From CADEDV01 sp964412375 (GTDB taxonomy: Bacteria; Bacteroidota; Bacteroidia; Chitinophagales; Chitinophagaceae): a DNA stretch of 64,000 nucleotides. Positions 43,613-51,797 of the stretch are shown one piece after another. Each line of letters opens with the position of its first letter. Within the stretch, counting starts at the first letter, position 1. A program made the translations under genes and the position numbers. The stretch covers positions 1-64,000 of the forward strand of contig CAYPOD010000009.1 in assembly GCA_964412375.1 (NCBI GenBank). The letters are read 5' to 3'. Under the pieces are notes generated by a model that saw only the letters and a program-made list of their open reading frames with translations, was not told the DNA's origin and did not search any database.

Positions 43613-43722
43613 CGTTAAAAGAGGAAAGGGGTGAAAGAGTACAATCGGAAATTACCAGTTCACCGCATAAGTTCTTTTCAATAACATTTAAACTCTTACA
43701 AGAACTCCTTTTCTCTTTAACT
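43613..43722. repeat. Imperfect inverted repeat in the gap before the ABC permease
   Basis: GTTAAAAGAGGAAAGG (43614-43629) is nearly complementary to CCTTTTCTCTTTAAC (43707-43721). The spacer is purine/pyrimidine-biased. It resembles the dispersed intergenic repeats of Bacteroidota. Confidence 0.5.
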
Positions 43723-43753
43723 CTTTTGAACTCTTGGCTTATCTTTCCACCTC

Positions 43754-44842
43754 ATGAGTCATCCCTCCATATCATTTCAGCAGGCGGCATGGAAAAGATT
43801 GAGGAAAAACAAAGGCGCTGTTTCCGGGCTGGTGGTTATTGCGCTGGCGGTGCTGGTTGCCGTCTTTGCTTATTTCATTGCACCCGATCCTTCGCCGTTT
43901 GCCAACCGTATCATCCTGGAAATGGGTGGCAAAAAACCCGGTTCTAAGCAGGACTTCCTGAAGGTGAAAAAGGAAAAACAGGTTGAGCAAACAGGATTTT
44001 TCCAGCAATTGATTTCCGGCAAAGAAGACGCTTACTATTATGTGCCCGTAGTAAGCCATGAAAAGAAAGCCGACAGCATAATTGTGCAGAAATATATAGA
44101 CGAAGGATTGAGCGAAAGACAGTCTTATTCTCTTGCACAACTGGCCCCCGTGCCCGTCGTCACAAAGAAATTTTTATTGGGCACCGATAAATTCGGCAGG
44201 GACATTGTTAGCCGTCTTATTGTTGGCACAAGGGTAAGCCTGAGTGTTGGTCTTATCACTGTCATTATTTCGCTGAGCATTGGTCTTATATTAGGATCAC
44301 TTGCAGGATACTTTCGTGGAAGAACGGACAATATCATCATGTGGTTCATCAATGTGATCTGGAGTATCCCCACTTTGTTATTGGTCTTTGCTATCACCTT
44401 GGCATTAGGCAAAGGATTCTGGCAGGTGTTCATTGCCGTGGGTTTGACGATGTGGGTGAGTGTGGCAAGGCTGGTAAGAGGGCAGGTGCTGGCCGTCCGT
44501 GAACTGGAATATGTAGAGGCCACAAGAGCTTTGGGTTTTTCTCATGCACGGACAATTGTTCGGCATATCTGGCCCAATATTATGGGACCGGTGATGGTGA
44601 TCGCCGCAAGCAATTTTGCTTCAGCGATTGTTATAGAAGCGGGATTGAGTTTTTTGGGTGTTGGTGTACAGCCACCCACACCAAGCTGGGGACTGATGAT
44701 AAAAGAGAACTATAATTTTATCATTACCCAAAACCCGATGCTGGCATTGGCGCCGGGGTTTGCCATCATGCTGCTGGTGCTGGCCTTTAATTTATTAGGA
44801 AATGGCTTAAGAGATGCGCTGAATGTCAGGGGCAGGCTCTGA
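43754..44842 (+). CDS. Peptide-type ABC transporter permease (DppC/OppC-like), lone gene
   Basis: 362-residue inner-membrane permease of oligopeptide/nickel importers. After the first membrane segment (about residues 25-48) comes a hydrophilic insert of roughly 100 residues rich in Lys and Glu, absent from typical DppC. The transmembrane domain follows and contains the EAA loop (YVEATRALGFSHARTIVRH) and GLSFLGVGVQPPTPSWG. No DppB-type permease, ATPases or binding protein is adjacent, so partner genes must lie elsewhere. The end overlaps the convergent ligase gene by 36 bases. Confidence 0.85.
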   Translation: MSHPSISFQQAAWKRLRKNKGAVSGLVVIALAVLVAVFAYFIAPDPSPFANRIILEMGGKKPGSKQDFLKVKKEKQVEQTGFFQQLISGKEDAYYYVPVVSHEKKADSIIVQKYIDEGLSERQSYSLAQLAPVPVVTKKFLLGTDKFGRDIVSRLIVGTRVSLSVGLITVIISLSIGLILGSLAGYFRGRTDNIIMWFINVIWSIPTLLLVFAITLALGKGFWQVFIAVGLTMWVSVARLVRGQVLAVRELEYVEATRALGFSHARTIVRHIWPNIMGPVMVIAASNFASAIVIEAGLSFLGVGVQPPTPSWGLMIKENYNFIITQNPMLALAPGFAIMLLVLAFNLLGNGLRDALNVRGRL

Positions 44843-46255
44843 TTGTTTTCTTGTGTTGATGTCAATCATTACGAGGGCAGACAAACACAAAAAGAAAAGA
44901 CTTCCCACTTTATCTGTTTCGATCAGGTCGCTTAAGAAATTTACAGTGGCAATCATCACAATGATCACACCTGTAACAATTGCACTTGTTTTATAAAACG
45001 GGTCGCGGATACGATGATATAAACGCTGCGCATAATAAAGCAATGCACCCAGCAACAGCAGAAAGAAGAGCAGTCCCGGCAGGCCCTGCTCAATGGCCAG
45101 CAACAAAAAATAATTGTGCACGGTTGATTTTTCTTTGTTGTCGCTCACCCATGTTTTATAGGCAGGCACGCCGTAAGGTTTGTAATTTTCATAAAAAGTT
45201 CCCGGGCCATAACCGGTAAGCCATTTGTCTTTGATCATCCGCACCCCGGCGACCCAGCGATAAAACCTTTCGGCGGTGGAAACATCTTTTAGCTGGTAAG
45301 TAGCAACCAGGTGTTGTTTGAAATCTTCATGATAAATGGTGGTTTGAAAATCATGGGCATAAAGCAGGTAGCGGTCATTGCTTTTAAGCCAGAAAACGGA
45401 TGCTACTGTAATGGTGACAACCAGCAAAAAGGCAGTAACCAACAGCCTGTATTTTATCAGCAGGTAAGCCATGCCGCCCAGCAACAAAGCCAGCCAGGCC
45501 CCTCTTGCAAAAGATAAAAACAAAGCAAACAAAAGAAAGAGGACAATGAAACCGTAAAAAAAACGGGATGTTTTTGTTTTTGCCAGCCAGGAAGATGCAG
45601 CAAACAAAGGAACGGTGCAAACCAGCATGGAAGAATAGTTCACATGATTACGGAAAAATGGTTCTACCGAACGATTCACAGTTGCGAAACTAAAATCATA
45701 TTCAGCATGACGTATAACAGCAATCACAGCAACCAGCAGCATTGTAATGGCAAAACAGGCAGCGGTCAGTTTGATGTTTTGCTTTTTGCTGAACAATACC
45801 AGCGGCGCCAGAACAAAAGCACCAAGATACCAGCCTTTGGCCAGCAGGAATTTTACAGACAGTAATGGACTGCCTGATGAAATCGTTGTTACGCCAATCC
45901 ATGCCATATGGATAAACAATAATACCAGTAAAGGATGCCGCCATGTTTGTTTCTCTATTGAAGCGGGGGCATAAAGCCAAAAACCAAGAAAGACAAAAGA
46001 TACCAGCAGCATCAGCGCTTCATCGGGTATATCTGTTCCAAGTGAATCGGTGAAATTATACTCAAATGAAAATGGTAGTGAACATATCAGCAGCAGGAAC
46101 AGCATCCGGGTATCAGCCCATCCTGCATAAAACAAAAGGGCTGCGGCCGGCACCAGTAAAAAAACTGCATTAGTGAAAAAAGCAGTTGCTGCCAGCGATA
46201 GTAATAAAATCGCTGATAGAGCAATAAATGCGTTTTTGTTTGACGCAGCCGTCAC
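44807..46255 (-). CDS. O-antigen ligase/polymerase-family membrane protein (Wzy_C)
   Basis: 482-residue integral membrane protein with about twelve hydrophobic segments and a large loop (about residues 290-380) that includes RFYRWVAGVRMIKDKWLTGYGPGTF, the typical Wzy_C/O-antigen-ligase signature, and HNYFLLLAIEQGLPGLLFF. It should join or polymerise O-antigen or exopolysaccharide units at the periplasmic face. The start overlaps the stop of the next upstream gene (Wzz-like) by four bases, indicating an operon. Confidence 0.87.
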   Translation of the reverse strand: MTAASNKNAFIALSAILLLSLAATAFFTNAVFLLVPAAALLFYAGWADTRMLFLLLICSLPFSFEYNFTDSLGTDIPDEALMLLVSFVFLGFWLYAPASIEKQTWRHPLLVLLFIHMAWIGVTTISSGSPLLSVKFLLAKGWYLGAFVLAPLVLFSKKQNIKLTAACFAITMLLVAVIAVIRHAEYDFSFATVNRSVEPFFRNHVNYSSMLVCTVPLFAASSWLAKTKTSRFFYGFIVLFLLFALFLSFARGAWLALLLGGMAYLLIKYRLLVTAFLLVVTITVASVFWLKSNDRYLLYAHDFQTTIYHEDFKQHLVATYQLKDVSTAERFYRWVAGVRMIKDKWLTGYGPGTFYENYKPYGVPAYKTWVSDNKEKSTVHNYFLLLAIEQGLPGLLFFLLLLGALLYYAQRLYHRIRDPFYKTSAIVTGVIIVMIATVNFLSDLIETDKVGSLFFLCLSALVMIDINTRKQSEPAPDIQRIS

Positions 46256-47055
46256 GACCCTGTTTGTTTTCTTTTTTCAAAAACCAGGGCGAGGAGCAGC
46301 GAAAACAGGAAGCTCAGGAAAATGCTAACCGCCACAACCGTTATCAAAGTTGGTTTATCAGGCCATTGCGATGGTCTTGCTTTTTCTACCACCAGCAATA
46401 CAGGAGGCCGGCTGCCGGCCATCAGGCGATAGTCGGCGATCAGCGTTTCATATTTCAGCAAACGTTCTGAAAAAGCAGGTTGCATGGCTGCAGGAATACT
46501 GTCACCCTGCACCTTTAAATCATTTCTTGCTTTTTCAAGACTTTCAAGAGTGAGGCGGTTACTTTCATTTTGCAGGTCCTGGTGAATGGATCTTATCTTT
46601 TCCATCAGGGCATTGGCCATGGCAGCAGCCAGCTCTTTATCCTTATCCCACACTTTCACCTTCAGCTCTCCGTATTCACTTTTCATTACTTTGGAATACT
46701 TTTTCAGCAACGCCGCGGCTTTGTTTCTTGCCGCTTCTCCTTCTTCCAACACCTTATAATGATCCTGCAGCCGGAAACTATCGGTGACGGCAAGATAAAG
46801 GGTGTCGAGCTTTCCTGTTCCGGTGATCATGTCCAGTTCATCAGCAGTGCCAAGCACAGAATACAGCGCCTCGATATTTTCATTGAACAGCCTGGCCTTG
46901 TCGGCACTAAGTGAACTTGCCGGCAATGCTGTGCTTACAGACATATATCTTGACGGGGAAATAAACCAGGCAATCACCGCCACTGCTGTTGAGAGCAGCA
47001 CGATGAAAAGGATTTGCTTTCGCCATTTTGATAGCAGGAAAAAGATATCGGGCAT
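46252..47055 (-). CDS. Wzz/chain-length-determinant-like protein
   Basis: 267-residue inner-membrane protein with the Wzz layout: an N-terminal membrane segment (IVLLSTAVAVIAWFI, after a cytoplasmic start), a periplasmic coiled-coil-rich part (about residues 45-225, e.g. ESNRLTLESLEKARNDLK) and a C-terminal membrane segment preceded by a Pro-rich stretch (ARPSQWPDKPTLITVVAVSIFL). It should set polysaccharide chain length with the ligase gene it overlaps by four bases downstream. No kinase domain is attached. Confidence 0.85.
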   Translation of the reverse strand: MPDIFFLLSKWRKQILFIVLLSTAVAVIAWFISPSRYMSVSTALPASSLSADKARLFNENIEALYSVLGTADELDMITGTGKLDTLYLAVTDSFRLQDHYKVLEEGEAARNKAAALLKKYSKVMKSEYGELKVKVWDKDKELAAAMANALMEKIRSIHQDLQNESNRLTLESLEKARNDLKVQGDSIPAAMQPAFSERLLKYETLIADYRLMAGSRPPVLLVVEKARPSQWPDKPTLITVVAVSIFLSFLFSLLLALVFEKRKQTGS

Positions 47056-47104
47056 GATTAGTTATTTAAACTCAGCAATCTTGTTTTCGGAAGGAACCAG
47101 TCAG

Positions 47105-47569
47105 TTACATCACCTTCACGTTCCGGTTAAAGCTTTCTTCCAGCGAAATGAATGTTTCTGTTCTTTCAATGCCTTTGATCTTCTGCAACTGGTCGTGCAG
47201 CACCGAACGCAACTGTGAAATATCCTTGCAAACAATTTCGGCAAACATACTGTAGTTGCCGGTGGTATAGTTCAGCCTGACGATCTCGGGCATTTTTTGC
47301 AGTTCTTTCGCTACAGCATCATACAAAGAACTTTCCCGGAGATATATTCCAATAAACGCAATGACATCATAGCCCAGTTGTTTCAGGTCCACATTCAGTT
47401 TCGTACCTTTAACGATACCCGCCTCCTGCAGTTTTTTGATACGGACATGAATGGTGCCACCCGAAACAAAGAGTTTCTTGCCCAGGTCTGCGTATGATAT
47501 GCCCGCATCGCCGATCATGTGCTGAATGATCTGCAGGTCCAGTTTGTCAAGATTTAATTTTGCCGCCAT
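47105..47569 (-). CDS. Lrp/AsnC-family transcriptional regulator
   Basis: 154-residue regulator: an N-terminal helix-turn-helix (DAGISYADLGKKLFVSGGTIHVRIKKL) and a C-terminal RAM ligand domain (VDLKQLGYDVIAFIGIYL, TTGNYSMFAEIVC). It probably senses an amino acid and controls nearby or distant operons. It is divergent from the RNA transcription unit that starts near 47692. It may control either itself or the polysaccharide genes downstream on the same strand, but the 49-bp gap to the Wzz-like gene suggests possible cotranscription. Confidence 0.9.
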   Translation of the reverse strand: MAAKLNLDKLDLQIIQHMIGDAGISYADLGKKLFVSGGTIHVRIKKLQEAGIVKGTKLNVDLKQLGYDVIAFIGIYLRESSLYDAVAKELQKMPEIVRLNYTTGNYSMFAEIVCKDISQLRSVLHDQLQKIKGIERTETFISLEESFNRNVKVM

Positions 47570-47652
47570 TTTAGAATGTGTTTTTGAAATTTATTCTTGT
47601 TTTGTGCAAATGTTTGAATAAATTCTATAATTTCAAAATAATTGTTAGAAAA

Positions 47653-47685
47653 TTTGGAACAAAATAGCCGTACGGCCTATATTTG
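47653..47685 (+). promoter_or_regulatory. Promoter of the tRNA-like RNA (TTTG, 21 bp, TATATTTG)
   Basis: TTTG at 47653-47656 and TATATTTG at 47678-47685 with a 21-bp spacer, exactly the Bacteroidota consensus and matching the tRNA-Phe promoter. Transcription should begin near 47692. Confidence 0.8.
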
Positions 47686-47736
47686 TTCTGTCGCTGATGT
47701 ACAACAAGCGGCCAGTTCTTTAAACAACAACCATAC

Positions 47737-47906
47737 TGTGGGGTGATGAAATGGCGCAAGCCCGGCAGACATGCCCTCTCGTCTCGGGGGTGGGGATCAC
47801 AGGATAAACGAAGAGTAGAGCCGACCGTCAGGCCGACCAGGATTGACCACTAAACCTTTGCTCTTTGGCTAACTGCCCCGTGGAGGTTCGAACCCTCCCC
47901 CTACAG
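47737..47906 (+). ncRNA. tRNA-like structured RNA with a giant variable region
   Basis: The RNA folds like a class II tRNA. The acceptor TGTGGGG (47737-47743) pairs with CCCTACA (47899-47905), with one G-U and a further C-G closing pair. T8 follows, then a 3-bp D-stem (ATG 47746-47748 with CAT 47770-47772). Next come CCCTC/GGGGG, an anticodon-like arm with a 7-base loop, and a T-arm GGAGG TTCGAAC CCTCC (47882-47898). Anomalies: the D-loop holds an extra GGC-GCAA-GCC tetraloop hairpin; the anticodon-like loop TCGTCTC has C where T33 should be; and the variable region is about 90 nt, closed by GGGG (47792-47795) and CCCC (47876-47879). It is too small for tmRNA. It has its own promoter and terminator. 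Confidence 0.7.
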
Positions 47907-47930
47907 CTCTTTTTCTCATGTGATTGCTTA

Positions 47931-47960
47931 GCCTTTCTTTTTCCAGGAAAGGCTTTTTTT
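47931..47960 (+). terminator. Rho-independent terminator of the tRNA-like RNA unit
   Basis: GCCTTTC (47931-47937), 9-base loop, GAAAGGC (47947-47953), then seven T. It closes the transcript started near 47692. Confidence 0.85.
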
Positions 47961-48058
47961 ATTCCCGTTCATTCACTTTCATCATTGCAAAAACTCCTTT
48001 CATCCCTGTAAAATATCATTCCACTCAAATAGTGGTGAGTGCAACGGATGGTTTCCGC

Positions 48059-48066
48059 TACTTTTG
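48059..48066 (+). promoter_or_regulatory. Candidate -7 box for the MATE gene
   Basis: TACTTTTG fits TAnnTTTG, about 150 bp before the start at 48219; no good -33 element is seen. The rest of 47961-48218 shows no gene. Confidence 0.35.
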
Positions 48067-48218
48067 TTCTCCTTTCAACTACAGGAATATGAAAATCTGC
48101 CTGGCTCGACCCCAATTTATATAAGAGCCTCATCAAGCTGGTAAAGACAAACCGTTTCGGTTAAAGTTTCCCGTTGACAGGGAGCTGATTTCATTTAATT
48201 TCAAATTCTTTTTCAATC

Positions 48219-49634
48219 ATGTCGCAAACGACTTATACCCATAGGCTGTCTTATTACTTTTCGCTGCTCAAAAAATCTATAAAGGGCGGCGATCATGATT
48301 ACACACAGGGCAGCATCAAAGTGGCCATTCTGTTATTGGCCGTTCCGATGATACTTGAACTAAGCCTGGAATCTGTTTTTGCCGTGGTGGACATGTTTTT
48401 TGTAGGCCGCCTCGGCGAAAATGCCATTGCCACCGTCGGGCTTACAGAATCCGTCATCACTCTTGTTTACTCACTTGCCATCGGCCTGAGCACAGCCGCC
48501 ACTGCGATGGTGGCCCGCCGGGTTGGAGAAAAAAATCCTGGTGCCGCTTCTCATGCGGGTATGCAGGCATTGATACTTTCTTTGATGGCAACCATAGCGA
48601 TCAGTATTGCGGGGATTGTTTTTGCCCCCGACCTGCTGCGCTTTATGGGAGCCAAACCCGAAGTGGTGAAAGACGGCGCTATTTATACCCGCATCATGCT
48701 GGGCGGTAGTGTGGTGATCATTTTGATTTTTCTTATCAACGGCATATTCAGGGGCGCCGGCAATGCAGCTATTGCCATGCGCAGTCTATGGATCGCCAGC
48801 ATTCTGAATATTATTTTGGATCCTTTGCTCATTTATGGCATCGGCAACTGGGAGGGATGGGGATTAAAAGGCGCTGCTATTGCCACCGTTATCGGGCGGG
48901 GAGTCGGTGTTTTATACCAATGCAGCCATTTGTTTGGCGGAAAAGGAATCATCAACCTGCGCAAAGAACATTTTATCATTGACTGGCCGCTGATGCGATC
49001 GCTGATCAAAATAGCATGGCCTGCCACTTTCCAGTTCATCATTGCCTCCGGCAGCTGGATCGTGTTGGCAAAACTGGTGGCGGAAACCGGCGGCACTGCT
49101 GCTTCAGCAGGCTACCAGATCGCAATCCGCAACGTGGTGTTCTTTATTCTTCCGGCATGGGGGCTGAGCAATGCGGCGGCTACACTGGTTGGTCAAAATC
49201 TTGGCGCCGGCAATCCTGACAGGGCTTCCAGAAGTGTGTTGCTAACGGCGAGGTATAATGCCATTTTTATGACCGGTGTGATGCTGCTGTTCGTCCTGTT
49301 TGCCTCTCCCATCATCAGCATATTCAGCACAGAGCCGGAAGTGCACCGCATCGGTGTACAATCCCTGCAGATCATCGGCACCGGTTATATTTTTTATGGC
49401 ATCGGCATGGTGATGATACAGGCCCTCAACGGCGCCGGCGACACCCGGACACCCACCTGGATCAATTTCGCCGGTTTCTGGCTTTTCCAGGTGCCGTTTG
49501 CCTACCTGCTGGCCAAAGTATTTAACCTTGGCATCACCGGGGCGTTTATTGCCATTCCTGTGGCGGAAACACTCATTGCCCTGGTAGCGTGGTACTATTT
49601 CAAAAAAGGGAAATGGAAACTGGTGAAAGTATAA
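48219..49634 (+). CDS. MATE-family multidrug/Na+ antiporter
   Basis: 471-residue inner-membrane antiporter with twelve hydrophobic segments in two homologous halves. The NorM-like opening VPMILELSLESVFAVVDMFFVG and the equivalent second-half segment IAWPATFQFIIASGSWIVLAKLV are present, as are the LGAGNPDRA and GEKNPGAA loop signatures. It exports cationic or organic compounds using Na+ or H+. It follows the RNA transcription unit by about 260 bp and ends at a terminator, so it is monocistronic. Confidence 0.93.
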   Translation: MSQTTYTHRLSYYFSLLKKSIKGGDHDYTQGSIKVAILLLAVPMILELSLESVFAVVDMFFVGRLGENAIATVGLTESVITLVYSLAIGLSTAATAMVARRVGEKNPGAASHAGMQALILSLMATIAISIAGIVFAPDLLRFMGAKPEVVKDGAIYTRIMLGGSVVIILIFLINGIFRGAGNAAIAMRSLWIASILNIILDPLLIYGIGNWEGWGLKGAAIATVIGRGVGVLYQCSHLFGGKGIINLRKEHFIIDWPLMRSLIKIAWPATFQFIIASGSWIVLAKLVAETGGTAASAGYQIAIRNVVFFILPAWGLSNAAATLVGQNLGAGNPDRASRSVLLTARYNAIFMTGVMLLFVLFASPIISIFSTEPEVHRIGVQSLQIIGTGYIFYGIGMVMIQALNGAGDTRTPTWINFAGFWLFQVPFAYLLAKVFNLGITGAFIAIPVAETLIALVAWYYFKKGKWKLVKV

Positions 49635-49654
49635 CCTGTTTCCTGTTATTCTTT

Positions 49655-49688
49655 AAAGGTTGCTCATCCGGGCAACCTTTATTGTTTT
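49655..49688 (+). terminator. Terminator after the MATE gene
   Basis: AAAGGTTGC, loop, GCAACCTTT, then ATTGTTTTAATTT. Confidence 0.85.
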
Positions 49689-49717
49689 AATTTAGTGCCG
49701 CATCAATTTTTTCTTCT

Positions 49718-50755
49718 ATGCCAGAAGCAATTGACCAGAACCGGGTGCGTCAGGTGTTTTTCATCATCGTGCTGCTGCTGCTCGGTGTTTTGCTTTTTCT
49801 TGAGCTCTACACTTTCTTGCCGGCATTGCTGGGTGCCATCACCCTCTACATCCTGATGAACCGCTGGATGTTTTATCTCACTGAGAAAAAGAAATGGAGA
49901 AAAGGATTAGCCGCCATCTTGCTGATGCTGTTATCTATCATTATCATCCTGCTGCCGGTGGCCACACTCGTCAATATGCTTTCAGCCAAACTCACCTATG
50001 CCGTGCAGCATTCGTCAGAACTGGTGGCGGCACTGAAAACAATTGTGCATGACCTGGAACAACGGTTTGATGTGGTTGTTGCCAGCGATGAGAATATCAA
50101 CAAACTCGGCGACTCCATCGCCAAAAGTCTCCCCAAAATACTCGATGCCACTTTCGATACACTGGTCACTATCTTTTTCATGTATTTCATTCTCTATTTT
50201 ATGCTGGTGAACGGCAGAAAAATGGAAGATGCATTGTATGAACACACACCGCTGAAAGATGAGAATGTTTCAAAAGTGGGCAACGAGATCAACCGCATGG
50301 TGGTGTCCAATGCCATCGGCATACCCGTGATCGCTTTGGCGCAGGGACTGGTGGCCCTTGTTGGTTACCTGGTGATCGGGGTGAAAGAGCCCTTCTTCTG
50401 GTTTGGTGTCACCTGCATTGCGGCAATGATACCTGTGGTGGGTGCAGCGCTGGCTTATGTGCCCATCTCACTGATATTGCTGGCCAACGGGCAAACCTGG
50501 CAGGGCATTGCGATGCTGATCTTTGGTTTTGGTGTGATAGGCACCGTTGATAATGTGCTCCGGTTTACACTGCTCAGAAGGATCGGCGATGTGCATCCGC
50601 TCACCACCGTGTTTGGGGTGATCATCGGTCTGAACCTGTTTGGTTTTATCGGTTTGATATTTGGCCCGCTGCTGATCTCCTTATTCATTTTGCTGCTGAA
50701 GATCTATTCCAGTGAGTTCATCAGCAAACAAAGGGCTGCTCCCCGCAAGAAATAA
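49718..50755 (+). CDS. AI-2E-family transporter
   Basis: 345-residue membrane protein with about seven or eight hydrophobic segments. The N-terminal part has two helices (FFIIVLLLLGVLLFLELYTFLPALLGAITLYI), the central hydrophilic domain spans about 85-150, and the C-terminal half carries family words VVGAALAYVPISLILL and GDVHPLTTVFGVIIGLNLFGFIG. Family members export signalling or other small molecules, or act as Na+/H+ antiporters; substrate is unknown. ATG at 49718, preceded by a terminator of the MATE gene. Confidence 0.9.
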   Translation: MPEAIDQNRVRQVFFIIVLLLLGVLLFLELYTFLPALLGAITLYILMNRWMFYLTEKKKWRKGLAAILLMLLSIIIILLPVATLVNMLSAKLTYAVQHSSELVAALKTIVHDLEQRFDVVVASDENINKLGDSIAKSLPKILDATFDTLVTIFFMYFILYFMLVNGRKMEDALYEHTPLKDENVSKVGNEINRMVVSNAIGIPVIALAQGLVALVGYLVIGVKEPFFWFGVTCIAAMIPVVGAALAYVPISLILLANGQTWQGIAMLIFGFGVIGTVDNVLRFTLLRRIGDVHPLTTVFGVIIGLNLFGFIGLIFGPLLISLFILLLKIYSSEFISKQRAAPRKK

Positions 50756-50903
50756 TACGGCTGTGTTTTTCGCTAAAGGAAAACACTTGTTTTCCGCAAT
50801 AGCCATTAGTAGTTTTTCAGCTACATGGAAAAAGAGTTGCGTATTTCTTCGCAACTTGTTACAAAACAAGCTTTTATTATTTAAAAAACCTTTTAGCGGA
50901 TAA

Positions 50904-50911
50904 TATTTTTG
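50904..50911 (+). promoter_or_regulatory. -7-like box that decides the L,D-transpeptidase gene start
   Basis: TATTTTTG fits TAnnTTTG. A transcript starting near 50918 would leave the TTG at 50917 outside the message, favouring the TTG at 50950 as start. Confidence 0.45.
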
Positions 50912-50949
50912 AACCGTTGTTCGTTTTGAAAACTGAAATCTGTATCCCT

Positions 50950-51693
50950 TTGAAGAAATTCATTGCAGTCCTGGCCATGTCCTGCCTCTATGTATTGCTG
51001 GCATCATTTATTGAGTTGCCTGCAGGAAACAAAACCACAACGGGTGCGGCTGCCTATGATCATGATAAGACCCTCCGTGAAAATACAATGGCTGATGAGG
51101 AAGCTGCTTCCTTATATCGCCGCCTCGGCCTCCAGGAAAAAGGACTATCAGCGCAGGCGTTTCAGCATGCTTACAAAGGATACCAGGTTTTACTGGAAAA
51201 AAAGCTGATCAGCAAAGAAGGCTTTCTTACTATTTGCGACTTCAGCCGGTCATCCAAAGAAAAAAGATTATACCTTATTGACCTCGGCAATGATGAAGTA
51301 TTGATGAATACCTGGGTGGCGCATGGCCGCAACTCGGGGATGGAATTTGCGAAAAAATTTTCCAACACACCCGAATCATTGCAGAGCAGTCTGGGTTTTT
51401 ATGTAACGAAGCAAACCTATCACGGCGCCCACGGACTTTCCCTGAAGCTCGAAGGCATTGAGCCGGGTTTTAATGACAAGGCTTTTAAAAGAGCCATTGT
51501 GATACACGGCGCTGATTATATCGGTGAAGAACGGCTGAAGCAAAGCAGTTTTATGGGCCGCAGCTATGGCTGCCCGGCCGTGCCGCAAAAAGAAAGCGCT
51601 GCATTGATCAATGCCATCAAAAACGGAACATGTCTTTTTATATACTACCCGGATAAGCACTACCTGGCAGGATCTAAAATATTAAACGGCTGA
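50950..51693 (+). CDS. Murein L,D-transpeptidase-like (YkuD_2) exported protein
   Basis: About 247 residues, with a TTG start preferred at 50950 because the longer frame begins at the probable transcription start and no ATG precedes the signal peptide (LKKFIAVLAMSCLYVLLASF). The catalytic domain carries the YkuD_2 words LYLIDLGNDEVLMNTWVAHG, TKQTYHGAHGLSLKL, IVIHGADYIG and MGRSYGCPAVP, whose Cys would be the nucleophile for cross-linking or trimming peptidoglycan in the periplasm. The start codon remains uncertain. A terminator follows at 51723. Confidence 0.85.
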   Translation: MKKFIAVLAMSCLYVLLASFIELPAGNKTTTGAAAYDHDKTLRENTMADEEAASLYRRLGLQEKGLSAQAFQHAYKGYQVLLEKKLISKEGFLTICDFSRSSKEKRLYLIDLGNDEVLMNTWVAHGRNSGMEFAKKFSNTPESLQSSLGFYVTKQTYHGAHGLSLKLEGIEPGFNDKAFKRAIVIHGADYIGEERLKQSSFMGRSYGCPAVPQKESAALINAIKNGTCLFIYYPDKHYLAGSKILNG

Positions 51694-51722
51694 TTGGACA
51701 CACAAGGATGGATGATTAACAA

Positions 51723-51757
51723 AAAGCTCAACTTACCCTATGGTTGGGCTTTTTTGT
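51723..51757 (+). terminator. Terminator after the L,D-transpeptidase-like gene
   Basis: AAAGCTCAAC, 10-base loop, GTTGGGCTTT (all ten positions pair, one G-U), then TTTTGTTTTT. Confidence 0.85.
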
Positions 51758-51797
51758 TTTTGGACGGCTTGCAAATGTGCTTACACCTGTGCGATGG

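Noticed and set aside
47737..47906. Calling the RNA at 47.7 kb a tmRNA or tRNA-Leu
   Set aside because: A tmRNA is longer and has a tag ORF and no D-stem/anticodon-like arm as here; a tRNA-Leu would need a normal anticodon loop and a 10-20 nt variable arm.
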